Origin: Mucilaginibacter gossypiicola
GTDB taxonomy: Bacteria > Bacteroidota > Bacteroidia > Sphingobacteriales > Sphingobacteriaceae
Reading direction: 5' to 3'
DNA length: 64,000 bases
NCBI RefSeq assembly: GCF_900110105.1
Contig: NZ_FOCL01000004.1
Span: 528,495 to 592,494 of the forward strand
Part shown: in pieces, positions 24,680 through 33,587 of the stretch
Layout: each line of letters opens with the position of its first letter
How positions within the stretch are numbered: position 1 is the stretch's first letter
The notes under the pieces: generated by a model
Seen by the model: only the letters and a program-made list of their open reading frames with translations
What the model was told of the DNA's origin: nothing
Databases searched by the model: none
Position numbers and translations under genes: made by a program

Positions 24680-25694
24680 AGTTTAACTCCTTTTGATTTA
24701 AGACAGCGGTTGGCACTTCGGCTTCTGTGAAACGAAAATTGCCTTTACCTAATTGATATAATTTTTGCAATGTGCGCTCGGGCAGAAATGTCAGCAGCAG
24801 TAAAAAGTAATTCTTAATATGCAGCGGACTAATTGACAGCGTTTTGATCAAGTTTTTTCGTGCTTTTTCAGGCTGATAATTATTCCATAAGTATTTTTTG
24901 CCGATGAGCGCATAGTAGGCCCCTTTTTTGATTCGTGGAGACAACTGCTTAATACCAATCTCTGATAACTGCTTTCCTTCGGCTTCAGTTATGCTCAGCT
25001 TGCGCAGGGTATTGTATTTGATTTGCCTGAATTTTCCTGTCCGCCATTTTTCATCAATGGTAATAGATTCGGCATTGAGCCTTACTTTAATGAGTGGCTG
25101 ATTAAGGTTAAATGCTTTTTCGTGTCTGAGGATATCGGCCCATAAAAAATGATCTTCAAAGGTATAAGCCAGCTCATTATAGCCGCCCGCGTTTAATACG
25201 GCATCGCGCTTGTAAAATACGCTTGAATGAATAAACGGACAGATCTTGTAACTCAGCTGCCTGATTTCGTTGTGATTCAAGGCATCGGGTTGCCAGGTAA
25301 ATATCAGATTGCCCCGAACATCAGTGTAATCAACTCCCGATCCAATTATACTGTAATATGGATGCGAAGTGATAAAATCATACTGCACCTGCAGCCTATA
25401 GGGATAACATATATCATCGGCATCAAAGCGGGCAATATAAGGTGCACGGGCATGACGTAAACCGTTATTAAGCGCTGCGGCTACGCCCTTGTTTTCCTGT
25501 GTTAAAACCGTTATGCGCTCATCGTTAAATGAATTAATGATCTCAATTGTATTGTCGGTAGAGCCGTCGTTTACAATAAGTAGTTCAAAATCGGTGAACG
25601 ATTGTTCAAGCACAGATGCAATGGCTTCGCGGATATATTTGCCAGCGTTATAAGCAGGCATCAATACAGTAATTTGGGGGCTAAGCATAGGCAA
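24669..25694 (-). CDS. Glycosyltransferase family 2
   Basis: A 341-residue GT-A enzyme. The family 2 start TVLMPAYNAGKYIREAI, the NDGSTD nucleotide-binding turn (about residues 41-46) and the metal-binding FDADD (about 93-97) are clear. The C-terminal third is helical and basic, and may lie on the membrane. It overlaps neighbours on both sides (14 and 11 nt), so it is translated as part of the polysaccharide operon. Sugar donor and acceptor are not predictable. Confidence 0.92.
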   Translation of the reverse strand: MPMLSPQITVLMPAYNAGKYIREAIASVLEQSFTDFELLIVNDGSTDNTIEIINSFNDERITVLTQENKGVAAALNNGLRHARAPYIARFDADDICYPYRLQVQYDFITSHPYYSIIGSGVDYTDVRGNLIFTWQPDALNHNEIRQLSYKICPFIHSSVFYKRDAVLNAGGYNELAYTFEDHFLWADILRHEKAFNLNQPLIKVRLNAESITIDEKWRTGKFRQIKYNTLRKLSITEAEGKQLSEIGIKQLSPRIKKGAYYALIGKKYLWNNYQPEKARKNLIKTLSISPLHIKNYFLLLLTFLPERTLQKLYQLGKGNFRFTEAEVPTAVLNQKELNYGS

Positions 25695-27363
25695 GCTCCT
25701 CCGGCACTGTAGTTTTGGTTTTCAAATCGGATGTTGTGGTTTCTTTTATATTAAGGAATAGCATCAATTCAAAAAGTACGAGTACCGAAAGTTGCTCGAA
25801 CCAGTAATCGAGAAAAAATATTCCGCCTACCATCATAATTATGGGTAAACCATAACTGAACTTTCTGTAATGCCGCGCAAAAAAGCCGATATAAAAAATG
25901 ATGAGGGCAAGTAAGCCCAGGATGCCATATTCACTCAGCATTTGGTCATAGGTAGAGTAGGGGTTATTGCGTACCGAACGGAACTCGGCATTTTTGCTGA
26001 AGAAGCTCAGGTACAGATCAAAATGGTTGCGCATAAATGCCGGGTTGATGTAGATATAGTTTTTGGGATAATCGCCCCTGATGCCTGCGCCCGCTGCTCT
26101 AAAAGCAATCTTGGAAGAAAAGTTTCCTGCTCCTAACCCTGTTATGCTTTGCAGCGGATGAGCAACGAGGTAGTCAAAAGTTTGTGCGGCGCCGGTAATT
26201 TTGCCCGGTAATGTTGGCCTGAAAGGTTCAATATGGCAAAGCGGCAATTGGGCCCAATGAATTGCAATACAATCAATCAGTTGTTGCCTGTCTGGCGTCA
26301 TTTCGCCAATGTTATAAAACTCGGCAAAATGAGTATTGGGTTCAGGGATATATAACCTGCCATGATCAGTAAGCGGCAGGCCTTTGATCTTTTTTTCAAG
26401 CTCGCTCAGTTTTTCGCGGCGGGCTTTTATCACGCTCAGGCTATCCAGGTAATGCTGAGCAAACTTGCTGCGCCTTTCGTCTCTGCTTAATAAACTGTTT
26501 GTATTGGCCGATGTACTGTTTACAGTCGTAATTTGCTTTTCAGGGCGATTTTCACGCAGGGCGCTTGCGGTAACTTCGTTAAGGTATTTCCCGTTTTGCG
26601 GTGATATTTTAGCCATAGAGATGATGTAGATCATCAATGCCACCACGATCATACTTTTTTGACTACGTGTAGTTCTGAAAATAAATATGAACGCCAGGAT
26701 AAGGAGGAATAAAACAGTGATGAGGTTACTGTAGGTAAGTACCAGCGTGCTCATACAAACAATCATCATGGCCAGGTTGCGCTTATAAATAAAATAAAAC
26801 ACACCGAAAGCGCACATAACGGCGTTGGTTGAAGAAAGATCAAAGCTAACACCCATCACATCATCGCCTGTATTGATAAAATAGCGCTGGTGCATCCCCA
26901 TATAGGCATAGGGGTTAATACTTTTGATGATCCAGATAATGTGTATCAGGTTTACCGCCGAAAAAATTGCGTTAATGACAAAAAAGATAATCAGCGTGCG
27001 ATAGATAGTCTCCGCATCCGTTTTATCAACCATTAGCTTAACCTGGTGAACCGCCAGTATGGCCATTGTCCAGCATAATAATGCCCAACCAAAAACAGGG
27101 ATATAATAAAGATTAATAAAGTTTTGGTTGATGATAGCAGCAATAATGGCGATAGGGAAAACGAGCAGATAAAATAAAGGGATTCTTGTGTTACGAAGCT
27201 TAAACCCAAACCTGAAGTTGAACTGAGTTAAATAAACAAAAAGCAGGGCCACTATTTTAAAGGGAATACGCACGTTGATGAACAGCAGCAGGAAAATGAG
27301 CAGCCGCCAATCGGCATAAGTTTTCCACCTTTTAATATCAAAACCCGGCAAGCTGATTGTCAT
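25681..27363 (-). CDS. O-antigen polymerase-like membrane protein with large periplasmic insertion
   Basis: A 560-residue protein with about ten hydrophobic helices, interrupted by a long polar region (about residues 260-460) rich in charged residues and containing HPLQSITGLGAGNF, similar in place and style to the periplasmic loop of Wzy polymerases. It is the first gene of the minus-strand polysaccharide operon. Compared with ordinary Wzy proteins (about 400-450 residues) the loop is expanded. Polymerase activity is inferred from topology and context. Confidence 0.75.
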   Translation of the reverse strand: MTISLPGFDIKRWKTYADWRLLIFLLLFINVRIPFKIVALLFVYLTQFNFRFGFKLRNTRIPLFYLLVFPIAIIAAIINQNFINLYYIPVFGWALLCWTMAILAVHQVKLMVDKTDAETIYRTLIIFFVINAIFSAVNLIHIIWIIKSINPYAYMGMHQRYFINTGDDVMGVSFDLSSTNAVMCAFGVFYFIYKRNLAMMIVCMSTLVLTYSNLITVLFLLILAFIFIFRTTRSQKSMIVVALMIYIISMAKISPQNGKYLNEVTASALRENRPEKQITTVNSTSANTNSLLSRDERRSKFAQHYLDSLSVIKARREKLSELEKKIKGLPLTDHGRLYIPEPNTHFAEFYNIGEMTPDRQQLIDCIAIHWAQLPLCHIEPFRPTLPGKITGAAQTFDYLVAHPLQSITGLGAGNFSSKIAFRAAGAGIRGDYPKNYIYINPAFMRNHFDLYLSFFSKNAEFRSVRNNPYSTYDQMLSEYGILGLLALIIFYIGFFARHYRKFSYGLPIIMMVGGIFFLDYWFEQLSVLVLFELMLFLNIKETTTSDLKTKTTVPEELAYA

Positions 27364-27445
27364 TATTCCCCTTGTATTTATTGATGTCTATTCCCGGTTT
27401 TGCAGGCCCGTTCGTTTAAATAGGTTACGTGTCAAAAAATAGAAT

Positions 27446-27512
27446 GGTTGCCTCGGCATTGTGCCGATATATGCAGATATTTAACCGGTTTATAAAAATG
27501 TTACAGGCAACC
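27446..27512. repeat. Inverted GGTTGCCT/AGGCAACC pair in the divergent polysaccharide promoter region
   Basis: GGTTGCCT at 27446..27453 and AGGCAACC at 27505..27512 lie in the 193-bp gap between the divergent polysaccharide arms. The same octamer recurs at 31047..31054, 31316..31323 and 31467..31474, ahead of other transcription units near the cluster. It may be a shared regulator site. Confidence 0.45.
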
Positions 27513-27556
27513 TGCCGGTAAAAACATTAGTATAAGGGTATAAACAACATACAGCG

Positions 27557-28969
27557 TTGCTCAGGAGTAAAGCGTTCATCAGGTTTTTTTCATCAGGTTT
27601 GCAGGCATTGGCCCTGCAGGTACTTGGCAGTATCTTTTTTTATGTTATTTCTGTTTACCTCAGTAAGGATAGCTTTGGAGCCATAAGCTGGATGAATGCA
27701 ATCTCTATCTTCATTACTACAATACTTGGTTTTGGATTGGAGCAGGTGGTGATTCGCCGCATAGCAGCCTCACAACGGTCAGACTGGGCTGCCGCGGCAT
27801 TTTTATTTCATTCGTTGGTTGCTTTTTCGGCAACACTTGCCGTATTGTGGCTATTGAGTTTAGTACTTCATGATGATATCTACAAGTTGCTTCCCTGGTT
27901 TTTTGCGGCCCAGGGTTTGCTTTTTATGGGGATACCGTTAAAGCAGTTTTTAAACGCGAAGGAAAAATTTACGCCTTACGGAATAATCGCTATTGTAAGT
28001 AATAGTTTGCGGGTTTGCGGGGCATTTTATCTTGTTCGCGTTCATCAGCTGCAGGTACGGTCTATTATCATAGTAATGATATGTACAGCCGGGGCCGAAT
28101 TGCTGGCCCTGCTTATTTACGTTATTACTAAAACTGATTTTAACTTTAAATTCCGTTTTCAGGCCTATAAGAAACTGCTTAAGGAATCCGCAGCACAATA
28201 TGTATCTGTAATATTTGACATGAGCCTCTCGCGGATGGATTGGCTGCTGCTGGGCTTCATGGCAAGTAAAGCCGTTTTGGCCGATTATAGTTTCGCTTAC
28301 CGGGCTTACGAGCTTACCCGGCTGCCCATGCTCATTATTGCTCCGGTTATTTTACCGCGTTTATCGAGGTTAATGACGTTAAAACTAACTAACGAGCTGC
28401 GGGAACAGGTAAACGCTTTTAATACTGCCGAGCTGTTGCTGGCTATGCTTTTACCGCTTGTGTTTAATATCCTTTGGACACCGGTAGTTGGCATGATAAC
28501 CGGCGGAAAGTATGGCGCTGCCAATGCCCCGGAGTTTTTAATACTTTCATTATGTATACCGTTACAATTTTTTATAAACCTGCTTTGGTCATTAAGTTTC
28601 AGTATTAAAAAGTATAAAGCTGTATCATCTGTTACGGTGACCTGTGCTGTAACAAATATTGGCCTTAACCTGGTATTGATTCCGCTGTTTAATGGTATAG
28701 GTTCGGCCGTTGCATTTTTAATTACCAATATACTACAGGCAGTGCTTTATTACCGGTTGGTAAATAAACATGTGATGCACATCAGCTTAAAACCATTTGC
28801 AATATTGCTGCCGGGGTCTTTGGCCGGGTGGTTTATCACAGCTTCGATAAATGTGCATTTTTTATTAAAGCTTTTATTGGGGATTGTTTTTTATCTGCTA
28901 ATTGCAATGGCTACAAAGCAACTAAGCAGACGTACTATACAAACCAGTAAACAATTTTTAGCGCAATGA
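27557..28969 (+). CDS. Oligosaccharide flippase (Wzx-like, MOP superfamily)
   Basis: A 470-residue protein with about 12-14 transmembrane helices, typical of polysaccharide flippases that move undecaprenyl-linked repeat units to the periplasm. The likely start is TTG at 27557: an in-frame TAA lies just upstream at 27533 with no ATG or GTG between, and the next ATG would remove the first helix. A rare start may limit its amount. Its end overlaps the next glycosyltransferase (ATGA). It completes a Wzx/Wzy-type pathway with the two polymerase-like genes. Confidence 0.9.
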   Translation: MLRSKAFIRFFSSGLQALALQVLGSIFFYVISVYLSKDSFGAISWMNAISIFITTILGFGLEQVVIRRIAASQRSDWAAAAFLFHSLVAFSATLAVLWLLSLVLHDDIYKLLPWFFAAQGLLFMGIPLKQFLNAKEKFTPYGIIAIVSNSLRVCGAFYLVRVHQLQVRSIIIVMICTAGAELLALLIYVITKTDFNFKFRFQAYKKLLKESAAQYVSVIFDMSLSRMDWLLLGFMASKAVLADYSFAYRAYELTRLPMLIIAPVILPRLSRLMTLKLTNELREQVNAFNTAELLLAMLLPLVFNILWTPVVGMITGGKYGAANAPEFLILSLCIPLQFFINLLWSLSFSIKKYKAVSSVTVTCAVTNIGLNLVLIPLFNGIGSAVAFLITNILQAVLYYRLVNKHVMHISLKPFAILLPGSLAGWFITASINVHFLLKLLLGIVFYLLIAMATKQLSRRTIQTSKQFLAQ

Positions 28970-30180
28970 ACATTTTATACCTGTGCGATGAATATCCTCC
29001 CGGGCCGCATGGCGGTATAGGTACCTATGTGCAGCTTATAGCGCGGCAAATGGTAAAACTGGGTCATAAGGTAATTGTCGCCGGTTTGTACAGCCGCGGG
29101 TATGGAGGCGCTGATGAATTTGAAGATGATGGTGTAAAGGTTTTCAGGTACCGTTGGGGAATTGATGGCACGTTGTTTGAAAAGCAGCAGGGTATAGGTA
29201 CGCGAATAGTTAACAGGGTATTATTAGATACGGGAATAACGCAGCGGGATATTAAAAAAAGCCTGGCTGCCTATCAAACCAAACTCGAACAGATCATCAC
29301 TTCCGAACAGGTTGATATTGTTGAAATGCCTGATTATAACGATTACATCCGGTTTTGTAGCTCTTATATACCGTTCCCCAATTTGTCGGTTCCGGTGGTT
29401 GTTAAGTTGAATGGTTCAATTACCTATTTTAATGCCGAGGCCGGAAGGACTGTTGCCCCGCATGTTCTGAAAATGGAACAGGATATTTTAAACCATGCGG
29501 TAGCCGTAAGCAGTGCGAGCGCTTATACTGCTGATAAAAGCGCCTCGTATCTGTTGTATAATAAGCCCATAAGCATATTATATAACGGTATCGATACGGA
29601 TATCGCTTTTGAGAGGAATAGGATGTGTGATAACAAGCAAGTTGTATTTACTGGCAGCCTTGTTCAAAAGAAAGGTATTTTTCAGCTGGTGAAAGCCTGG
29701 AATATGGTAGTTAAAGAGGTTCCTGATGCCCGGTTACTGATACTCGGCAAAGGTCCGGCTGGCAAGGTAACTGCCTTTTTGCAAGAGCACGCAAAAAGCA
29801 GTGTGACCTTTAGAGGTCATGTTAATAAAGATGAGCTTTATGGCTGTTTAGCCGATTCGGCAATAGCGGTATTCCCGTCATACGCTGAGGCCTTTGCGCT
29901 GGCGCCATTGGAGGCCATGGTATGCAGAACGGCAGTGATCAATTCAAACCGAACATCAGGGCCGGAATTGATTGATGATGGCGTTAACGGATTATTAATA
30001 GATCCGGACGATGTTGAGCAATTGGCATCTGCAATTATTATGCTGCTTAACGCCCCCCAAAAGCGATTGAACCTCTCAATAGCAGGAAATGAAAAAGTGA
30101 AGCAATATTTTGATATCGACATTATAGCGAAACAAACTCTTCAGTTTTACCAGCAGGTGCTGATTAAACCTGTTCAATAG
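28966..30180 (+). CDS. Glycosyltransferase family 4
   Basis: A 404-residue GT-B enzyme. N-terminal YPPGPHGGIGTYVQLIARQM is the usual acceptor-side glycine loop. The GT4 domain shows VFTGSLVQKKGIFQL and, near residue 305, FPSYAEAFALAPLEAM with the EX7E pair. It overlaps the flippase by 4 nt, so both are translated together, and converges with the next gene by 17 nt. It should add a sugar to the exopolysaccharide repeat unit in the cytoplasm. Confidence 0.92.
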   Translation: MNILYLCDEYPPGPHGGIGTYVQLIARQMVKLGHKVIVAGLYSRGYGGADEFEDDGVKVFRYRWGIDGTLFEKQQGIGTRIVNRVLLDTGITQRDIKKSLAAYQTKLEQIITSEQVDIVEMPDYNDYIRFCSSYIPFPNLSVPVVVKLNGSITYFNAEAGRTVAPHVLKMEQDILNHAVAVSSASAYTADKSASYLLYNKPISILYNGIDTDIAFERNRMCDNKQVVFTGSLVQKKGIFQLVKAWNMVVKEVPDARLLILGKGPAGKVTAFLQEHAKSSVTFRGHVNKDELYGCLADSAIAVFPSYAEAFALAPLEAMVCRTAVINSNRTSGPELIDDGVNGLLIDPDDVEQLASAIIMLLNAPQKRLNLSIAGNEKVKQYFDIDIIAKQTLQFYQQVLIKPVQ

Positions 30181-30964
30181 CCAATTCACTACGGTAAGTG
30201 CCCTGTTTCTGAGATAGTTCTTTATATTGCTTCAAATAAAGGTATTTAAGGTACGTGTTTTTATAAATAACCCGCGCTATGGCCAATCCTTCCGCACCAT
30301 CTAAAAAACCCAACCTGATAATGTAATTGCGGAAAAACCCAAAAGCAGGCGAAAAGTGCAGCTTTATAAACGTTGCTTTTTTACCCGCTTTGTAATACTT
30401 AGCGGCGCTCAGCTGTGCATAATGTACGGCTTTGCGCTTAAAGTCGTCAATGTCTGTAACCGAATGATGATGGATATATCCGGCTATGTTTTTGATTAGG
30501 GCACCGGGAGGCAGCAATAATGTTTCGTGCACTTCTGTTTCGCCCCATTTTACCAGCAACCGGTTAAATAAACGCAGGTGATGATCGTTCCCCCAATTGC
30601 CAAAGCGGATCAGCTTTTTACCAAAGTATGATCTGAATTTGATGTCGTAAACAATATTGGGTTTATCAAAGTTTAAATTGTGAAGCGCTTCAATAAGCTT
30701 CATGTCTGGTGTCTCATCAGCATCAATGCTTAAAATCCAGTTATAGCGGGCCTCAGCTATCCCTTTATTCTTATTCGCCCCGTACCCGCTCCAGCTTTTT
30801 TGAAATACCCGGCAGCCACAGCGGCAAGCAATGATCTCGGTTTCATCGGTACTGTCGTTATCAATCACAACAATATCATCTGTAATTAAACGGGCCATTT
30901 TAATACAATCCTCAATTGAGGCAGCCTCGTTTTTAGTAATGATCACAACAGACACCGGTACCAT
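30164..30964 (-). CDS. Glycosyltransferase family 2 (WaaE/KdtX-like)
   Basis: A 266-residue GT-A enzyme: SVVIITKNEAASIEDCI at the start, IDNDSTDET, and a metal-binding SIDADE (about residue 90). The following arrangement, with HHHSVTD after about residue 165, resembles the lipopolysaccharide core beta-1,4-glucosyltransferase group. It faces the flippase/GT4 arm with a 17-nt tail overlap, and its own promoter should lie in 30965..31077. A small conserved zinc-ribbon gene lies just upstream on the same strand. Confidence 0.9.
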   Translation of the reverse strand: MVPVSVVIITKNEAASIEDCIKMARLITDDIVVIDNDSTDETEIIACRCGCRVFQKSWSGYGANKNKGIAEARYNWILSIDADETPDMKLIEALHNLNFDKPNIVYDIKFRSYFGKKLIRFGNWGNDHHLRLFNRLLVKWGETEVHETLLLPPGALIKNIAGYIHHHSVTDIDDFKRKAVHYAQLSAAKYYKAGKKATFIKLHFSPAFGFFRNYIIRLGFLDGAEGLAIARVIYKNTYLKYLYLKQYKELSQKQGTYRSELAIEQV

Positions 30965-31077
30965 GCAGCAGTAGTATTAATAGTATATATTAATCAGGGA
31001 TCTGTCACAACCCCTTTATAAGATATATCGTACAGGTTTTGCGTATGGTTGCCTTAAACTAAGTAAATGGGAAAATA

Positions 31078-31254
31078 TTATGGATTTAGTTTATTCCATG
31101 CGGTTACGTTAATCAGTTTATCAGCAATGGTATTTCGGCAGGCTGCATTGGGGCATAGGATAATCCAGCGGTCTTTAGTTTGTTCAATTACTGGACGGCG
31201 CCCGCATATTTTACAATTGTTAACGGGGATGTTTGGGTTTATTTCGATTCTCAT
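31078..31254 (-). CDS. Zinc-ribbon micro-protein
   Basis: A 58-residue protein with a four-cysteine zinc ribbon: CKIC (residues 14-17), followed by GRRPV, and CPNAAC (34-39) after a WIIL strand. The order resembles the small restriction-alleviation (Lar)-like and rubredoxin-like ribbons that often sit in phage or genome islands. There is no signal peptide. Codon pattern and paired cysteines support it over the plus-strand frame (31067..31267) that overlaps it. It lies 113 nt before the GT2 gene on the same strand. Role unknown; nucleic-acid binding is possible. Confidence 0.7.
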   Translation of the reverse strand: MRIEINPNIPVNNCKICGRRPVIEQTKDRWIILCPNAACRNTIADKLINVTAWNKLNP

Positions 31255-31519
31255 AAAAGGCCTTTAAAACAGGCGGGAGTTAGATATATGGACATACGTT
31301 ATAAACACAGGTTCCGGTTGCCTTCAAATCAAAAATATAACTAATTGTAGTGTTTTATTTAGCATGAATGAACTTGTACATTTTTTGTATAAATAGCCCT
31401 TATAAATGTGAAAATTGAGGGTCGTTTTGCTCAGATATGAGAAATAATAAAAATATTTTCAACAGCAGGCAACCTTTTAATATTAGTTGCCGTGATGTGC
31501 GTAGATTAGGTTAAATTTA

Positions 31520-31527
31520 TACGTTTG
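31520..31527 (+). promoter_or_regulatory. Predicted -7 box of the sigma factor gene
   Basis: TACGTTTG matches TAnnTTTG and lies 24 nt before the ATG of the ECF sigma factor, implying a very short 5' leader. No good -33 box was found; an AGGCAACC octamer lies about 50 nt upstream. Confidence 0.45.
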
Positions 31528-31550
31528 ATTCTGAGTTTATAAAACCCCAT

Positions 31551-32198
31551 ATGGGCGAAGACGAGTTACATCAACTGATCAATGGCTGTGTAAAGCAGGA
31601 CAGAAAAAGTCAAAAAATGCTCTATAAGGCATTTTATGGGTTTTCTATGGGTATCTGTCTACGCTACGCAGGCAACCGTGATGAAGCTGCCGAAGTAATG
31701 AACCAGGGCTTTATGAAGGTATTTACTCATATTGACAGGTTTGACACTTCAAGGCCGTTTAAGGCGTGGATAGGCCGTATCATGATGAATGTTTCTATCG
31801 ACTATTACCGCGCTAACTTAAAAATGGCTTACACAGAAGATTTAGAGAAGGCTGAAAATGTGAGTGAAGGGGACCTTACAGATAAGAATTTAAACTATGA
31901 AGACCTGCTTGCGATGGTACAGCAGTTACCCCAGGCTTATCGTACAGTTTTTAATCTTTTTGCAATCGACGGATACTCGCACGAAGAGATAGGTGAAATG
32001 CTGAACATCAGCCCGGGAACCTCTAAGTCAAATTTGCATAAGGCACGGCATAAGCTAAAACAAATGATATTAAAAGCAGAGGAAACTGCTAATAAAACCA
32101 ATTACAACAGGGGTATGGATTTTAACCCGATTGTGGCCTACAATGGCACAGGTATAGATGTTAGGAGCACTTTTTTTAATAATGGTATCAGAGGATGA
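31551..32198 (+). CDS. ECF-type RNA polymerase sigma factor
   Basis: A 215-residue sigma-70 family protein with region 2 (about residues 22-92, FDTSRPFKAWIGRIMMNVSIDYYR) and region 4 (about 118-172, LPQAYRTVFNLF...GYSHEEIGEML), and an extra 40-residue tail. It overlaps by 4 nt the next gene, whose product has a membrane helix near the N-terminus, so the pair resembles a sigma factor with a membrane anti-sigma partner. The stress or envelope signal is unknown. Confidence 0.92.
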   Translation: MGEDELHQLINGCVKQDRKSQKMLYKAFYGFSMGICLRYAGNRDEAAEVMNQGFMKVFTHIDRFDTSRPFKAWIGRIMMNVSIDYYRANLKMAYTEDLEKAENVSEGDLTDKNLNYEDLLAMVQQLPQAYRTVFNLFAIDGYSHEEIGEMLNISPGTSKSNLHKARHKLKQMILKAEETANKTNYNRGMDFNPIVAYNGTGIDVRSTFFNNGIRG

Positions 32199-33493
32199 AA
32201 AGCGAAGAGGATTTAGATAACATTTTTAAGAAGGGGCTGGAAGACCCGGTGAATCATCGTGCGTTTAACGAAGATGACTGGGATGCGCTTGAGCAAATGC
32301 TTGACAAGGGCAAAAAACGCCGTGGAATTATTTACTGGTTGCCAATTGCAAGCGGAATAGCAGCTATGTTGCTGCTGTTTTTAGGCTGGTGGCTTTTTAA
32401 ACCCAATGTACAGGATAATAATACAACAGGCCAGCAACAGGTTAAAGTTAAACCTATTGCGCCTAAAAGCAACCCTGTGACAACAGGTAGTAAGGATATT
32501 CAGCAACCTCAAACAGATACGGTTCAAAAAGCACCGCCAACAAATAATAACCTGGCCGCCAATAGCGGAACAAGCGACCGTGCCAATACAGCTCAATCTA
32601 CTTTAGTTCCCTTTGTAAGAGCCGGTCGTCATAACGTTGGCGAGACAAGTAACAAAGCTAATGCCGGTTCAGATACCATTATGCGGCGTTATCCTGCACT
32701 CATGGCAGAGACTAATACCGGAAATAATAATGATGCTGTTTCAAACTTGCTGGCAAGTAGTACATCATCTTTGGATATTACAAAGGCTTCTTCATCTGCT
32801 CCCGATTTTAAAACGCAAATTGACAGACCGCTTGTCATAAATACAAACACATCAAAACCTGGTAAAAAGATTACTAAACAAAGCTTTGGCTACCGTCCGC
32901 AATGGGCTATTACTGCGCTGGCTTCGTCTGATGTTAATGGAACAAATTCGTTCCAGGGAAAGGTTGGCAGCAATTATGGTTTGCTGCTTTCATTTGGCGC
33001 CACTAAAAAGCTAACAATTACAAGCGGTGTTGTGTATTCGTCCAAGCCTTACAATACCAGCTTTGCCAATTATCGTACAGCATATGTGTTTAAAAACGAG
33101 CCAACGGATGTAACCGCCGACTGTAAAATGCTTGATATTCCGGTTAATATAGCCTACCAGGTATACGGTAATTTTCGCAATAAATTATCGGTGGGCACTG
33201 GTTTATCGTCGTACCTGATGCTGCATGAAAAGTATACTTATAACTATGCCGATGGTGCTAACAGTGCTTCGTGGCCTCAAACCTATACTGTACCCAACAG
33301 CAAGGGGTACTTATTAAGCATTATCAATATCAACGCAACTTATGAACATAAAATAAATTCAAAGTTTGGCGTAAGCGTTCAGCCGTATATGAAAGTGCCT
33401 ATTTCGGGAGTTGGATATTCTGATATTAAACTACAGTCTACAGGTGTAGCAGTGGGGGTAACCTATAATCTTAATTCGTTCAGAAAGCCGTAA
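32195..33493 (+). CDS. Single-span protein with C-terminal beta-barrel-like domain (possible anti-sigma partner)
   Basis: A 432-residue protein. It has an acidic N-terminus DLDNIFKKGLEDP with a WDALEQML helix, one transmembrane helix (about 47-66), a low-complexity Asn/Thr/Ser/Gln linker (about 75-225), and a C-terminal region resembling outer-membrane beta-barrel porin-like proteins (VGVTYNLNS end). This layout occurs next to ECF sigma factors in Sphingobacteriaceae, where the N-terminal part could hold the sigma factor. Exact localisation of the barrel-like domain with an inner-membrane helix is puzzling. Function is inferred from context. Confidence 0.75.
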   Translation: MKSEEDLDNIFKKGLEDPVNHRAFNEDDWDALEQMLDKGKKRRGIIYWLPIASGIAAMLLLFLGWWLFKPNVQDNNTTGQQQVKVKPIAPKSNPVTTGSKDIQQPQTDTVQKAPPTNNNLAANSGTSDRANTAQSTLVPFVRAGRHNVGETSNKANAGSDTIMRRYPALMAETNTGNNNDAVSNLLASSTSSLDITKASSSAPDFKTQIDRPLVINTNTSKPGKKITKQSFGYRPQWAITALASSDVNGTNSFQGKVGSNYGLLLSFGATKKLTITSGVVYSSKPYNTSFANYRTAYVFKNEPTDVTADCKMLDIPVNIAYQVYGNFRNKLSVGTGLSSYLMLHEKYTYNYADGANSASWPQTYTVPNSKGYLLSIININATYEHKINSKFGVSVQPYMKVPISGVGYSDIKLQSTGVAVGVTYNLNSFRKP

Positions 33494-33587
33494 TCGTTTG
33501 TATAACCGTTACCGTGCGGCCCGCGTTCCTCTTATAATAAATGGAATTATTATCTTGCGCCACATTTACCGCACAAGATCAATCGCC

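Noticed and set aside
31067..31267. Plus-strand reading frame of 66 codons
   Set aside because: It lies opposite the zinc-ribbon gene, has no domain or signal, and its residues look like the antisense of that gene.
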